Made by a program: the position numbers and the translations under genes
Shown here: positions 51,607 to 63,473 of the stretch, piece by piece
How positions within the stretch are numbered: the first letter of the stretch is position 1
Layout of the letters: each line of letters starts with the position of its first letter
Origin: Pollutimonas nitritireducens
Lineage (GTDB): Bacteria; Pseudomonadota; Gammaproteobacteria; Burkholderiales; Burkholderiaceae_B
Direction of reading: 5' to 3'
DNA: 64,000 bases
Assembly (NCBI RefSeq): GCF_002849615.1
Contig: NZ_PDNV01000013.1
Coordinates: 1-64,000, forward strand
The notes under the pieces: generated by a model
Seen by the model: the letters and a program-made list of their open reading frames with translations, nothing else
The model's database searches: none
What the model was told of the DNA's origin: nothing

Positions 51607-53067
51607 ATGCCCACTGAGACCGCCTACCCGACACCCGAACTTTCCGTAGAACCGATCTCCCCGCGCGAACGCAGCGCAATCCGCATGATACCGTTTATCG
51701 TGGGCTGCGCACTGTTCATGCAGATGCTGGACGCCACCGTCGTGGCCACCGCGCTGCCGGCCATGGCGCTTTCGCTGGACACCTCCGTCGTGCACATGAA
51801 CGTCGCCATCACCAGCTATCTGCTCGCCGTAGCGGTATTTGTCCCGATCAGCGGCTGGGCCGCTGATCGCTACGGGGCAAGACGGGTTTTTATCGCGGCC
51901 ATCCTGCTCTTCACTCTCAGTTCCATAGCCTGCGCCGCCTCCCAAAGCATTGCCCAGCTTGTTGTGGCACGCGTGGTGCAGGGCTTGGCAGGCGCCATGA
52001 TGGTCCCCGTCGGACGCGTCATTTTGCTGCGCAAGATACCTAAGACCGAATTGCTCAAGGCCATGGCCTTCCTGTCGCTTCCGGCCTTGCTGGGTCCCCT
52101 GATAGGGCCGCCCCTGGGCGGGTTCCTGGTCACCTATGCGTCATGGCACTGGATATTCCTGATCAATATCCCGGTGGGTGTGCTGGGCATCGGGTTGGTG
52201 ATCTACTACATACGCGATGACTTCCCGGTGACCGCGCCCCGGCTCGATTGGGTCGGCTTCATCCTTAGCGGTGTCAGCCTGGCCACGCTGGTGTCCAGCT
52301 TCGAGGCCGTCGGCCATCAGTCCTTGTCGCTGCCGCAGCTCTTGATCATGGTGGCGGTGGGGCTGACGTGCGGCGCACTCTATATCTGGCACGCCCGGCG
52401 CATCGAACACCCCATCATCGACTTGTCCCTGTTACGGGTTCCCACTTTTGCCATCGCCACACTGGGCGGGAATCTGTGCCGCTTTGCCGTCGGCGCCAGC
52501 CCCTTCCTGCTTGCCATTCTGCTGCAAGTAGGCTTTGGCTTGACGCCGTTTTCGGCCGGCATGATCACCTTCACCAGCGCGGCCGGGGCTATGGTCATGA
52601 AGTTCGTCGCCACGCCGATCATCAGGCGCTATGGATTCAAGCGCGTGCTTGTCACCAACGCCGTCCTGACCGCTGCCTTCATCATGCTATGCGGACTGTT
52701 CCGCGCCGATACGCCGTTGTGGATCATGATTGCCATTCTGGTCATCGGCGGCTTTTTCCGCTCGCTGCAATTCACGGCGGTCAATACGCTGACTTATGCC
52801 GACCTTGGCTCGGCGGACATGGCCCGCGCGAGCAGCTTTGCCGCCATGGCGCAGCAATTGGGCATCAGCCTGGGCGTGGCCTGCGCCGCCGTCACCATGA
52901 ATCTCAGCATGCAATGGCGCGGCGCATCGGAATTGGCGCTGGCCGATATTGTGTGGGGTTTCATCGTTATCGGCCTGATCACCGCCGCGTCCGCCATTTC
53001 GTTCTCGCGCCTGCCGGCCACGGCAGGCAATAACTTGCACAAGACCAAATCGGTTGGCCGAGTTTGA
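51607..53067 (+). CDS. MFS multidrug transporter (DHA2, EmrB/QacA family)
   Basis: 486 residues, about 14 membrane helices. QMLDATVVATALPAMALSLD is the D1 motif of the 14-TMS family; motif A GWAADRYGARRVFIAAILLF and motif C LGPLIGPPLGGFLVTYASWH are both complete. It exports drugs or other lipophilic molecules using protons. No adaptor (EmrA) gene or regulator is adjacent. Divergent from DUF3460. Confidence 0.92.
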   Translation: MPTETAYPTPELSVEPISPRERSAIRMIPFIVGCALFMQMLDATVVATALPAMALSLDTSVVHMNVAITSYLLAVAVFVPISGWAADRYGARRVFIAAILLFTLSSIACAASQSIAQLVVARVVQGLAGAMMVPVGRVILLRKIPKTELLKAMAFLSLPALLGPLIGPPLGGFLVTYASWHWIFLINIPVGVLGIGLVIYYIRDDFPVTAPRLDWVGFILSGVSLATLVSSFEAVGHQSLSLPQLLIMVAVGLTCGALYIWHARRIEHPIIDLSLLRVPTFAIATLGGNLCRFAVGASPFLLAILLQVGFGLTPFSAGMITFTSAAGAMVMKFVATPIIRRYGFKRVLVTNAVLTAAFIMLCGLFRADTPLWIMIAILVIGGFFRSLQFTAVNTLTYADLGSADMARASSFAAMAQQLGISLGVACAAVTMNLSMQWRGASELALADIVWGFIVIGLITAASAISFSRLPATAGNNLHKTKSVGRV

Positions 53068-53155
53068 GTGGAAATGCTCTACGCCTGGTGCTGCAGGCGG
53101 CAGCAGTCATTGCGGCCAAACCGCCACCCAATTGCGTGGCGGCATCAGTCGCAGC

Positions 53156-53431
53156 TTAAGGGTATTCCTGGCGGGCGTGCACGACGTTCATAACTTCGAT
53201 GGCCGAGTACGTCACTTTGTACACAATGATGTAGTTTGGGTGTGCGACGATTTCGCGTGTGCCGGATATACGACCAGGCTTATACAAGTAGGGGTGTTCT
53301 GCAACCGGCAGCAGGGCGCTTTCAATGTGCCGTCTGATATTACGAGCCGCTTGGGGGCTGCGTTCGGCAATGTAGGTGATAATTTCCGCTAAATCACGTT
53401 TAGCAGTGGAAAGCCAGGTAATAGTCAGCAT
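53156..53431 (-). CDS. parE: ParE/RelE family toxin
   Basis: 91 residues with the RelE/ParE fold pattern: ITWLSTAKRDLAEIITYIAE, PQAARNIRRHIESAL, PYLYKPGRISGTREIVAHPN and YIIVYKVTYSAIEVMNVVHA. The REIVAHPNYIIVYKV strand and final RQEYP are typical of ParE-like members, which poison gyrase; RelE-like ribosome-dependent RNases cannot be excluded. Preceded by a small antitoxin-like gene, with 49 bases between. Confidence 0.92.
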   Translation of the reverse strand: MLTITWLSTAKRDLAEIITYIAERSPQAARNIRRHIESALLPVAEHPYLYKPGRISGTREIVAHPNYIIVYKVTYSAIEVMNVVHARQEYP

Positions 53432-53480
53432 GGTTATTAGGTCGCGCGTGAGACACAGGCTTATTTAGCCGTCACGACCT

Positions 53481-53690
53481 TTATAGTGCGCGTGTTTTAT
53501 TCTTGGCTTGGTGGCGTTTTTCCGCTTCTTCGATAATGGCGTCCATGTGAGCCATCACTTCATCGTGGGGGATGCGCGGGCTGGTGTCTGCCAAGCTAGC
53601 TTGCACTTTCGCACGAAGCCAGCGGTCATAGCTGGCCGCTTGTTCTTCGGTCTCGAATTCCGAGACAATGGGAGAGAGGGCAACGCTCAT
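53481..53690 (-). CDS. probable antitoxin of the ParE-like pair
   Basis: The start at 53690, with AAGGAG 7 bases upstream, gives 69 residues; earlier in-frame ATGs lack a ribosome site. SEFETEEQAASYDRWLRAKV and AHMDAIIEEAEKRHQAKNKT are the only notable elements: a short helical N-terminal part and a highly charged C-terminus, as found in RelB/StbD-type stability antitoxins. It comes directly before the toxin gene, the canonical order. It should bind and neutralise the toxin and probably autoregulate. Confidence 0.85.
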   Translation of the reverse strand: MSVALSPIVSEFETEEQAASYDRWLRAKVQASLADTSPRIPHDEVMAHMDAIIEEAEKRHQAKNKTRAL

Positions 53691-53815
53691 GGAAAAGCTC
53701 CTTGTTGACTGTTCCTCTAGTTTAAAACAATTGAGCACAACCGGGGCAGTTTCCTGTTTTTCGCGGGTTTGCGTTATTGCAAGCATTTACCCATGACAAA
53801 AACAACAATCACCCC

Positions 53816-54679
53816 CTAAATTCTGGAGGTTCGGTCTCGACTTGAATCGGAAGACGACCCAATCGTCCCATTATCCAGCAGCATCACAAGCTTGCAGTCC
53901 GGCCGCGTTGCCAGGCGGAAAGTGATCTGCTGGTAGCTCAAAGCGCCCGATACGGGATGCTGGAACTCGCGAAGGCCGCCTTCGCGGTCCACGACCGCAT
54001 GCCGCGTCCACCAGTGTGCGAACACGGGACTGGACTGCAGCAATTCATCCAGCAAAGCGCGCACGTCGGGCTCGTCGGCGTGTGCGGCCGCATCGGCCCT
54101 GAACTCAGCCACGACTCGGCTGGCCCGCTGGTCCCAGTCCACCACCAGCTGGCGGGCCGCAGGATCCAGAAAGATATACCGCAACAGATTGGGCCTTGCG
54201 TCGCGATCGGGCCAGCCATCGAAAAGATGCAATAAGGCTTCATTGCGAGCCAGCACATTCCAGCACCGATCGAGGATGTAGGCAGGTGCAATGATGCTGT
54301 GCACGCAATCGGCGAGCCCCTCGGGCAGGGGATGCGCATGCTCGCGGCCATGCTCGGGGTCGGTACACTCCGCAAGTTCGAACAGATAATGGCGCTCGGC
54401 GCGCGACAGTGCCAATACCGAGGCCAGCCGGGCCCACACGCTGGGCGACACGGAGACATCTCGGCCTTGCTCTATCCATGTGTACCAGGTGACGCTGATA
54501 CTGCAGAGCTGTGCCACTTCTTCACGGCGCAGCCCGGGCGTACGGCGCCGCACGCCGGCGGGCAGCCCCATGGTTTCGGGCTGTACGCGAGCGCGAGCGC
54601 TGCGCAGAAAGTCACCCAGCGCTTTGCGCCGCGCCGAGTTGACCTGGTCCGCCGACGGCGGCGCGCCCTTGGCCTGCAT
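53816..54679 (-). CDS. XRE-family regulator with MmyB-like ligand-binding domain
   Basis: 287 residues. N-terminal helix-turn-helix (residues 18-90): LGDFLRSARARVQPETMGLP, RRTPGLRREEVAQLCSISVT, WYTWIEQGRDVSVSPSVWAR. C-terminal MmyB domain: VHSIIAPAYILDRCWNVLAR, NEALLHLF, NLLRYIFLDPAARQLVVDWD, GALSYQQITFRLA. MmyB regulators bind fatty-acid-like ligands and usually control an adjacent oxidoreductase or transporter. Here the next gene is metH, 23 bases upstream, so its target may be elsewhere. Confidence 0.92.
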   Translation of the reverse strand: MQAKGAPPSADQVNSARRKALGDFLRSARARVQPETMGLPAGVRRRTPGLRREEVAQLCSISVTWYTWIEQGRDVSVSPSVWARLASVLALSRAERHYLFELAECTDPEHGREHAHPLPEGLADCVHSIIAPAYILDRCWNVLARNEALLHLFDGWPDRDARPNLLRYIFLDPAARQLVVDWDQRASRVVAEFRADAAAHADEPDVRALLDELLQSSPVFAHWWTRHAVVDREGGLREFQHPVSGALSYQQITFRLATRPDCKLVMLLDNGTIGSSSDSSRDRTSRI

Positions 54680-54702
54680 GGACTACCTCCGTTACGCCAG
54701 GC

Positions 54703-58476
<3,774 letters not shown>

Positions 58477-58626
58477 TGGGTCACCTGGCAGTGTGCAGGA
58501 CAGGCATACAAGTGGGCATGCCCTGCGGGCTTTGCATAGTGCTTTGGATGCGTTATGCAAGGAGCGGTTTGTTTAGTACTGGGTTGGGGATGGTTTAGGT
58601 CTATTGTATCGTTCCGGGTTTTTTGG

Positions 58627-58657
58627 CGCCGGAGTGCCGTATGCCGGCACCCCGGCG
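58627..58657 (-). repeat. stable hairpin between cobC and metH
   Basis: CGCCGGAGTGCC (58627-58638) and GGCACCCCGGCG (58646-58657) pair over 12 bp with one mismatch around a 7-base loop. It lies 37 bases past the cobC stop (58695) and 150 upstream of metH. No U tract follows on the minus strand, so it is perhaps a rho-independent-like barrier or RNA-stabilising stem. Confidence 0.5.
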
Positions 58658-58694
58658 TTACGTTAGAGGGTAGCGGCGATATCGGTGCTGCGTC

Positions 58695-59330
58695 TCAAAC
58701 AAAGTCCACGACGACCAGCTCGCCGTAGGCCAGTTTCATGGTGGTGGAAGCAGCGTGATGGGCGATGGCTTGGGGTTGGATGTGGAGCTGGCAGGCCAGG
58801 AGCAGGCGGATGGTGCCGGCGTGGCAAATGATAATGGCGTCTTGCTGCGCAGCGCGCATCTGGGTGTGAAAGGACTGGACGCGATGGGCCATTTCCAGGA
58901 CGGTTTCGCCGGCGCCGGGGCGGTATGTGACGAGATCGGCGGTCCAGGCGTCGATTTCGATGCGGGGGATCAGGTCCCAGCTTTTTTGTTCCCACGTTCC
59001 GAAGTTCATTTCGACCAGTCTTTCGTCGAAGGTGAGTGTCGTGGCGTCGAGCGCGATGGCGAGGGGTTCGGCCAGGCACCGGCACCGCTGCAGGGGACTG
59101 GAGTAAAGAGGAAGGCCTCGCGGCAAGTGTGTTTGGGGGCTGATCAGGAACGGCTTCTGCGCGGCTTGACGCGATCCCGCAAGATTCTGGGCGGGGCTCC
59201 GGGAAGAAGGGTCTGTTTGGAGGGCGAGGACGCGCGCAAGCTCCTGAGGGGCCACGGCGATGTCGGTGGCCCCGTAACAGACGGAGGGCGGCAGAAGCGG
59301 CGCAGGATGTCGGATCAGGTAGAGACGCAT
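58695..59330 (-). CDS. cobC: histidine phosphatase family, probable alpha-ribazole phosphatase CobC
   Basis: The start at 59330 gives 211 residues beginning MRLYLIRHPAPL. RHP is the catalytic phospho-histidine motif as used in CobC proteins (RHG in other families); SSPLQRCRCLAEPLA contains the second basic motif, LVEMNFGTWEQKSWDLIPR the conserved acid region, and IIICHAGTIRLLL the second His. It removes phosphate from alpha-ribazole-5-phosphate in the nucleotide-loop branch of B12 synthesis. It follows cobS by 13 bases in the unit cobT-cobS-cobC. Confidence 0.9.
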   Translation of the reverse strand: MRLYLIRHPAPLLPPSVCYGATDIAVAPQELARVLALQTDPSSRSPAQNLAGSRQAAQKPFLISPQTHLPRGLPLYSSPLQRCRCLAEPLAIALDATTLTFDERLVEMNFGTWEQKSWDLIPRIEIDAWTADLVTYRPGAGETVLEMAHRVQSFHTQMRAAQQDAIIICHAGTIRLLLACQLHIQPQAIAHHAASTTMKLAYGELVVVDFV

Positions 59331-59343
59331 GGCTAGCAATGTG

Positions 59344-60183
59344 TCAGTGTGGAGTGCTGTATAGGTTGTTACTGTAAAGATAGGCAAGGATGCCGAGGTA
59401 GATGGCAACTTCGGATAGCTGCTGGACGGCGCCCAGGCAGTCGCCGGTGAAGCCGCCGATGCGGCGCTGGAAGTAGCGGGCCAGCCATGCCGTGGCCAGG
59501 ACGCCGGCGGCAATGCCACCCAGGATGGCGGCCCAGGGAATCCAGCCGCCCAGGACTATTGCGGCCAGTGGCAGAAGCGTGGTCAGGGCGGCTATGCTGA
59601 TTTCCGGGGTCGACATGGTCTGGGCCAGGGGCTTGGCCTTGCCTTCGTCCCTGGCATACTCCATGCGCCAGATCAGCAACGCGGAAAGCAGGCGCGACGA
59701 GGGGTGGGCAACGAACAAGGCCGCAATGACGGCATGGGGCGGCAGGTGTGCGAGCGTGGTGCATTTCAGAAGCAGGAGCAGTCCTATGCCTATTGCACCG
59801 TAGGCGCCCACGCGTGAGTCTTTCATGATTTCCAGGACGCGTTCCCGGGTATAGCCACCGCCAAAGCCGTCGCAGACGTCCGCAAATCCATCTTCGTGAA
59901 AGGCGCCGGTAAGGTAAATGCCGGCTATGGTCGACATCAGCACCGCAATGGCGGGCGGCAGAATCAGGGCCGATAAGAAGTAAACCAAACCAGTGACCAC
60001 CGCCACGACGAGGCCGACCAGAGGGTAATAGCGCGATGCGTGCTGCAGCCAGGCAGGCTGATACCCCACCCAGCCGGGTGTGGGTATGCGAGTGAAAAAC
60101 TGCAGCGCGATGAAGAAGAGGCGCGACTGGTGTACGGCGGCTTGAGCCAGCGTAGCGGACCCTGGGCCTGCTGGGTCAGCCAT
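59344..60183 (-). CDS. cobS: adenosylcobinamide-GDP ribazoletransferase
   Basis: The ATG at 60183, lying inside the end of cobT (8-base overlap), gives 279 residues. The CobS/CobV signature is seen: LFFIALQFFTRIPTPGW near the N-terminus and DGFADVCDGFGGGYTRERVL, then MKDSRVGAYGAIGIGLLLLL, with the metal-binding acidic residues on the inner membrane. Several hydrophobic helices follow. It joins adenosylcobinamide-GDP with alpha-ribazole to form cobalamin. Confidence 0.94.
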   Translation of the reverse strand: MADPAGPGSATLAQAAVHQSRLFFIALQFFTRIPTPGWVGYQPAWLQHASRYYPLVGLVVAVVTGLVYFLSALILPPAIAVLMSTIAGIYLTGAFHEDGFADVCDGFGGGYTRERVLEIMKDSRVGAYGAIGIGLLLLLKCTTLAHLPPHAVIAALFVAHPSSRLLSALLIWRMEYARDEGKAKPLAQTMSTPEISIAALTTLLPLAAIVLGGWIPWAAILGGIAAGVLATAWLARYFQRRIGGFTGDCLGAVQQLSEVAIYLGILAYLYSNNLYSTPH

Positions 60184-61279
60184 GGTGTGAATCCTGTTGC
60201 CCGCGACTGGCGGGCAGGATGGCATTCGCCTGGACTGATGACTCCGACTTTGTGCAGACCTGGGCCGAGTCAAAGGTGGCCATCTGGGAGAGAAAGTTCA
60301 CAGCAGCTTGCAGGATAGGCAAAGCCAGTGCGCAGCCGGTGCCTTCGCCCAGGCGCAGATCCAGTTGCAGGATGGGCGTGGCGTGCAGCTTTTTCAGGAC
60401 GTGGCGATGTCCATGCTCGTTGGAGCAGTGGCAGAACACGCAGTAATCGAGGATGGAAGGCTGCAGCCGCGCCGCCACGAGCAAGGCGGATGTCACGATG
60501 AAACCGTCGATCAACAACATCATTCGCCGCTCGGCCGCCTTCAACATGGCGCCGACCATCATTGCAATCTCGAATCCGCCGAACGTGGCAAGCACGTCCA
60601 GCGGCGCGGTCGCATGCGAGTGATGCGCCACGGCCATTTCTATCACGCGTCCCTTGTGCAGTATCGCATCCGCCGACAGGCCCGTGCCCGCTCCAATGCA
60701 ATCGGCAATAGGCGTGTCGGCAAGTTTGTGGATGATGGCTGCCGCCGCCGTCGTATTGCCGATGCCCATCTCGCCAAAGCCCAATACATTCGCATTCGCA
60801 CCAAGATCTGCGACCAGTGCCATGCCGTGGCGCAGCGCCGTCTCACATTCGCCAGCCGTCATCGCCGGCTGCTGCGCAAAATTGCGGGTACCGGGTCCCA
60901 CCTTGCGCGAAATGAGGCCATCCCGTTTGCCGAAGTCGTGATTGACCCCAGCATCAATGATGTGCAGGGCCATGCCGCTCTGGCGCGCGAACACATTGAT
61001 GGCCGCGCCGCCCGCCAGGAAGTTCTCCACCATCTGCCAAGTCACGCTTTGCGGATAGGCGGATACGCCCTCTTCGACTACACCATGGTCGCCGGCGAAT
61101 ACCAGCATCGACGCCCCGTGAAGCCGGGGGCTCGTCGTTCCTTGAACCAGCCCCGCTTGAAGGGCCAGCGATTCCAGCATACCCAGGCTGCCTCGCGGCT
61201 TCGTCTTGTTGTCTATGGCGGCGATCAAGGCCTGCGATAGCGCGGCATCCCGGGTTGAAGGCAAAAACGGAACTTCCAT
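60176..61279 (-). CDS. cobT: nicotinate-nucleotide-dimethylbenzimidazole phosphoribosyltransferase
   Basis: The ATG at 61279 gives 367 residues; an ATG at 61315 would add twelve. Motifs: KTKPRGSLGMLESLALQAGL, VFAGDHGVVEEGVSAYPQSV, NFLAGGAAINVFARQ, and GEMGIGNTTAAAAI. The catalytic Glu region is near LRLGEGTGCALALP. CobT activates dimethylbenzimidazole as alpha-ribazole phosphate for the lower ligand of B12. First gene of cobT-cobS-cobC, divergent from the riboswitch-btuB unit. cobU is not present here. Confidence 0.94.
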   Translation of the reverse strand: MEVPFLPSTRDAALSQALIAAIDNKTKPRGSLGMLESLALQAGLVQGTTSPRLHGASMLVFAGDHGVVEEGVSAYPQSVTWQMVENFLAGGAAINVFARQSGMALHIIDAGVNHDFGKRDGLISRKVGPGTRNFAQQPAMTAGECETALRHGMALVADLGANANVLGFGEMGIGNTTAAAAIIHKLADTPIADCIGAGTGLSADAILHKGRVIEMAVAHHSHATAPLDVLATFGGFEIAMMVGAMLKAAERRMMLLIDGFIVTSALLVAARLQPSILDYCVFCHCSNEHGHRHVLKKLHATPILQLDLRLGEGTGCALALPILQAAVNFLSQMATFDSAQVCTKSESSVQANAILPASRGQQDSHHG

Positions 61280-61347
61280 GAAGGTCACATCCCAAGTAGG
61301 GTTACGGGACGGCATTATAGGAGGCTTGTGATATATTTCGCGACGAC

Positions 61348-61516
61348 AAAGGTGCTTTCGGAGTAGAAAAACGCGGCCGTAGCCTTATACCGCCCACACT
61401 CTGCGAAAGTTAAACGGGAAACAGATGCGCGCTTGCCCTCAGCAAGAACCACGCGCCCAGACTGTGCTGCCCCCGCAACGGTAAGCATGCCTCGCATGCC
61501 AGCCCGACACCGGCCT
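61348..61516 (+). promoter_or_regulatory. cobalamin (AdoCbl) riboswitch upstream of btuB
   Basis: The region begins with AAAGGTGCTTTCGG and contains TTAAACGGGAAACAGATGCG and the strongly conserved B12 box GCTGCCCCCGCAACGGTAAG at 61466-61485, followed by AGCCCGACACCGGCC. These elements, in this order and spacing, define the class I cobalamin riboswitch. It sits on the plus strand 124 bases ahead of the btuB start and should shut off the receptor when cobalamin is plentiful. Confidence 0.92.
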
Positions 61517-61639
61517 TCATCACCCCTTAGTCCATTTCCAGTTCCGTTCTATGCCAGCCGCAACCTTCGGCTGCTATGCGGAAGCAGAAATGTCTTATCG
61601 CTTACAACGTGCGGGGACGCGCGTTTTCCAGGGTTTCTC

Positions 61640-63469
61640 ATGCCTTTCATCTTAAACCGGCAAGCGCTTGCCGTAATCAGCTGCTCGCTCTCTGCCGCCG
61701 CCACAGCTCAATCGGCCAGCCCCGTTTCCAAACTCGATCAAATCGTCGTCACCGCCTCACGCAGCGCGCAACTGCAAAAAGAAGTGCTGGGCGATGTCAG
61801 CGTAATCAGCAAGGACCAGCTGCAAAAATCCGGACAGGACAGCGTGGCCGAGATTCTCTCGCGTCAGCCCGGCGTCCAGTTCTACAGCAATGGCGGCCCT
61901 CAGACCACGACTGGCGTATTCCTGCGCGGAACGAATCCTAACCAGAGCCTGGTGCTGGTCGACGGCATACGGATCAACAGTTCCACGCAGGGCGGCGCCA
62001 ACTGGGCCGCCATCGATCCGAATACCATAGAGCGCATTGAAATCGTGCGCGGTGCGGCCAGCAGCCTGTATGGATCCGACGCCATCGGCGGCGTGGTGAA
62101 CATCATCACGAAGAAACCGGATGGCGATCGGCCGCTCGCCGCCTGGGGCAGTGTCGGCTACGGCTCTTACGATACCTTCAAGTCCAGCGCCGGCATTTCG
62201 GGCGCGCAGGACGGCTGGGACTATGCCCTGTCCAGCAGCATGGCGGACAGCAGTGGCTTCAACGCCACCAACCCGGACAATATCTACAGTTATCACCCGG
62301 ATCGGGACGGCTACCGGCAGCACTCCTTGTCGGGCTCTTTGGGCTACACCTGGAAGCGAGGCCACCATGTCGGGCTCACGGCCTATAACGGCTATATGAA
62401 TGGCGACTACGATGCGGGCGAGTATACAAGCCCGGCATACGGCATTACGCGTCAGCAGGCCTATACCCTGACCAGCACGGACGATATCACCGACTACTGG
62501 CAAAGCATTCTACGCTTTGGCCTGAGCAAAGAGTACGTGGAGAACCGCGCCTACGATTCACACTACAGCAGCCTGCAGCGTTCGTATACCTGGCAGAACA
62601 ATATCCAGCTGACCGATAGCCAGCGGATTTCAACCGTTCTTGAGCGCCTCGAAGAGCGCCCGGCACATTCGTCATCCAGCTATTCGGTCAATCGCCGCGA
62701 CACGAACTCGGCGGGCCTGGTCTACCGCGGCGACTTCTCAGCCCATCATCTTCAGGCCAGCGTACGCAATGACAATATTTCAGGTTACGGCAATCAGGCC
62801 ACAGGCGGACTGGCCTATGACTACGATTTGAATGAGCGATGGAGCATAGGTGTGGCCGGCAATACCGGCTTTCGTGCGCCGACATTTTCAGATCTTTACA
62901 GCCCCTACGCGCCCAATCCGGACCTGCAGCCCGAGAAGTCCCGGAATCTGGAATTCAATCTTCGTTATGTAACGGACACTACCCGGCTGGGCCTTGTCGC
63001 CTACCAGAACAAGATACGCGACCTGATCACGCTAGACCCCAACCGGAACTGGGCAGCGTACAACATCGATACGGCGACCATACGGGGCGTGACCCTTACC
63101 GGCGAACATGATTTTGGCGACACCTCCTTGCGCGCCAGTGCCGATTTCATGAATCCGCGCGACGATGCCAGCGGCAAGCAATTGCGCTGGCGAGCCCGAC
63201 AGGTTTACCGCGCCAGCGTGGACCATCGCTTCGACGCCGTAACAGTGGGGGCCGAGTACCAGTTCACCGGAAAGCGCTACGACGATGCCGGCAACCAGAT
63301 CAGCCTGGGCGGATATGGCCTGCTCGGCCTGACCGCGGGATACGATTTCAGCAAGGCCGTCGGCGTCCAGGTGCGCTGGAATAATATTCTGGGCAAGGAC
63401 TACACCAATGCTTACGGCTACAACATGCCCGGCTCCAATGTGTTCGTGAATGTTTCTTTCAGGATGTAG
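61640..63469 (+). CDS. btuB: TonB-dependent cobalamin receptor BtuB
   Basis: The ATG at 61640 gives 609 residues, typical for BtuB. Signal peptide ALAVISCSLSAAATAQS, then SKLDQIVVTASRSAQ as TonB-box and plug start, PLUG domain (SVAEILSRQPGVQFYSNGG, VLVDGIRINSSTQGGANWAA, ERIEIVRGAASSLYGSDAIGG, then VVNIITK), and a 22-strand barrel to the C-terminus. The terminal strand ends NVFVNVSFRM, with Phe third from last. It imports vitamin B12 across the outer membrane with TonB energy. Preceded by a B12 riboswitch; a BtuF-type gene follows. Confidence 0.93.
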   Translation: MPFILNRQALAVISCSLSAAATAQSASPVSKLDQIVVTASRSAQLQKEVLGDVSVISKDQLQKSGQDSVAEILSRQPGVQFYSNGGPQTTTGVFLRGTNPNQSLVLVDGIRINSSTQGGANWAAIDPNTIERIEIVRGAASSLYGSDAIGGVVNIITKKPDGDRPLAAWGSVGYGSYDTFKSSAGISGAQDGWDYALSSSMADSSGFNATNPDNIYSYHPDRDGYRQHSLSGSLGYTWKRGHHVGLTAYNGYMNGDYDAGEYTSPAYGITRQQAYTLTSTDDITDYWQSILRFGLSKEYVENRAYDSHYSSLQRSYTWQNNIQLTDSQRISTVLERLEERPAHSSSSYSVNRRDTNSAGLVYRGDFSAHHLQASVRNDNISGYGNQATGGLAYDYDLNERWSIGVAGNTGFRAPTFSDLYSPYAPNPDLQPEKSRNLEFNLRYVTDTTRLGLVAYQNKIRDLITLDPNRNWAAYNIDTATIRGVTLTGEHDFGDTSLRASADFMNPRDDASGKQLRWRARQVYRASVDHRFDAVTVGAEYQFTGKRYDDAGNQISLGGYGLLGLTAGYDFSKAVGVQVRWNNILGKDYTNAYGYNMPGSNVFVNVSFRM

Positions 63470-63473
63470 TCAA

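Noticed and set aside
53121-53142. Hairpin CCGCCAC / GTGGCGG after the DHA2 transporter gene
   Set aside because: Seven-bp stem without a U tract; such stems are expected by chance in GC-rich sequence.
60308-61240. A 310-codon frame opposite cobT
   Set aside because: cobT is secure from its motifs; the opposite frame has no domain or ribosome site.
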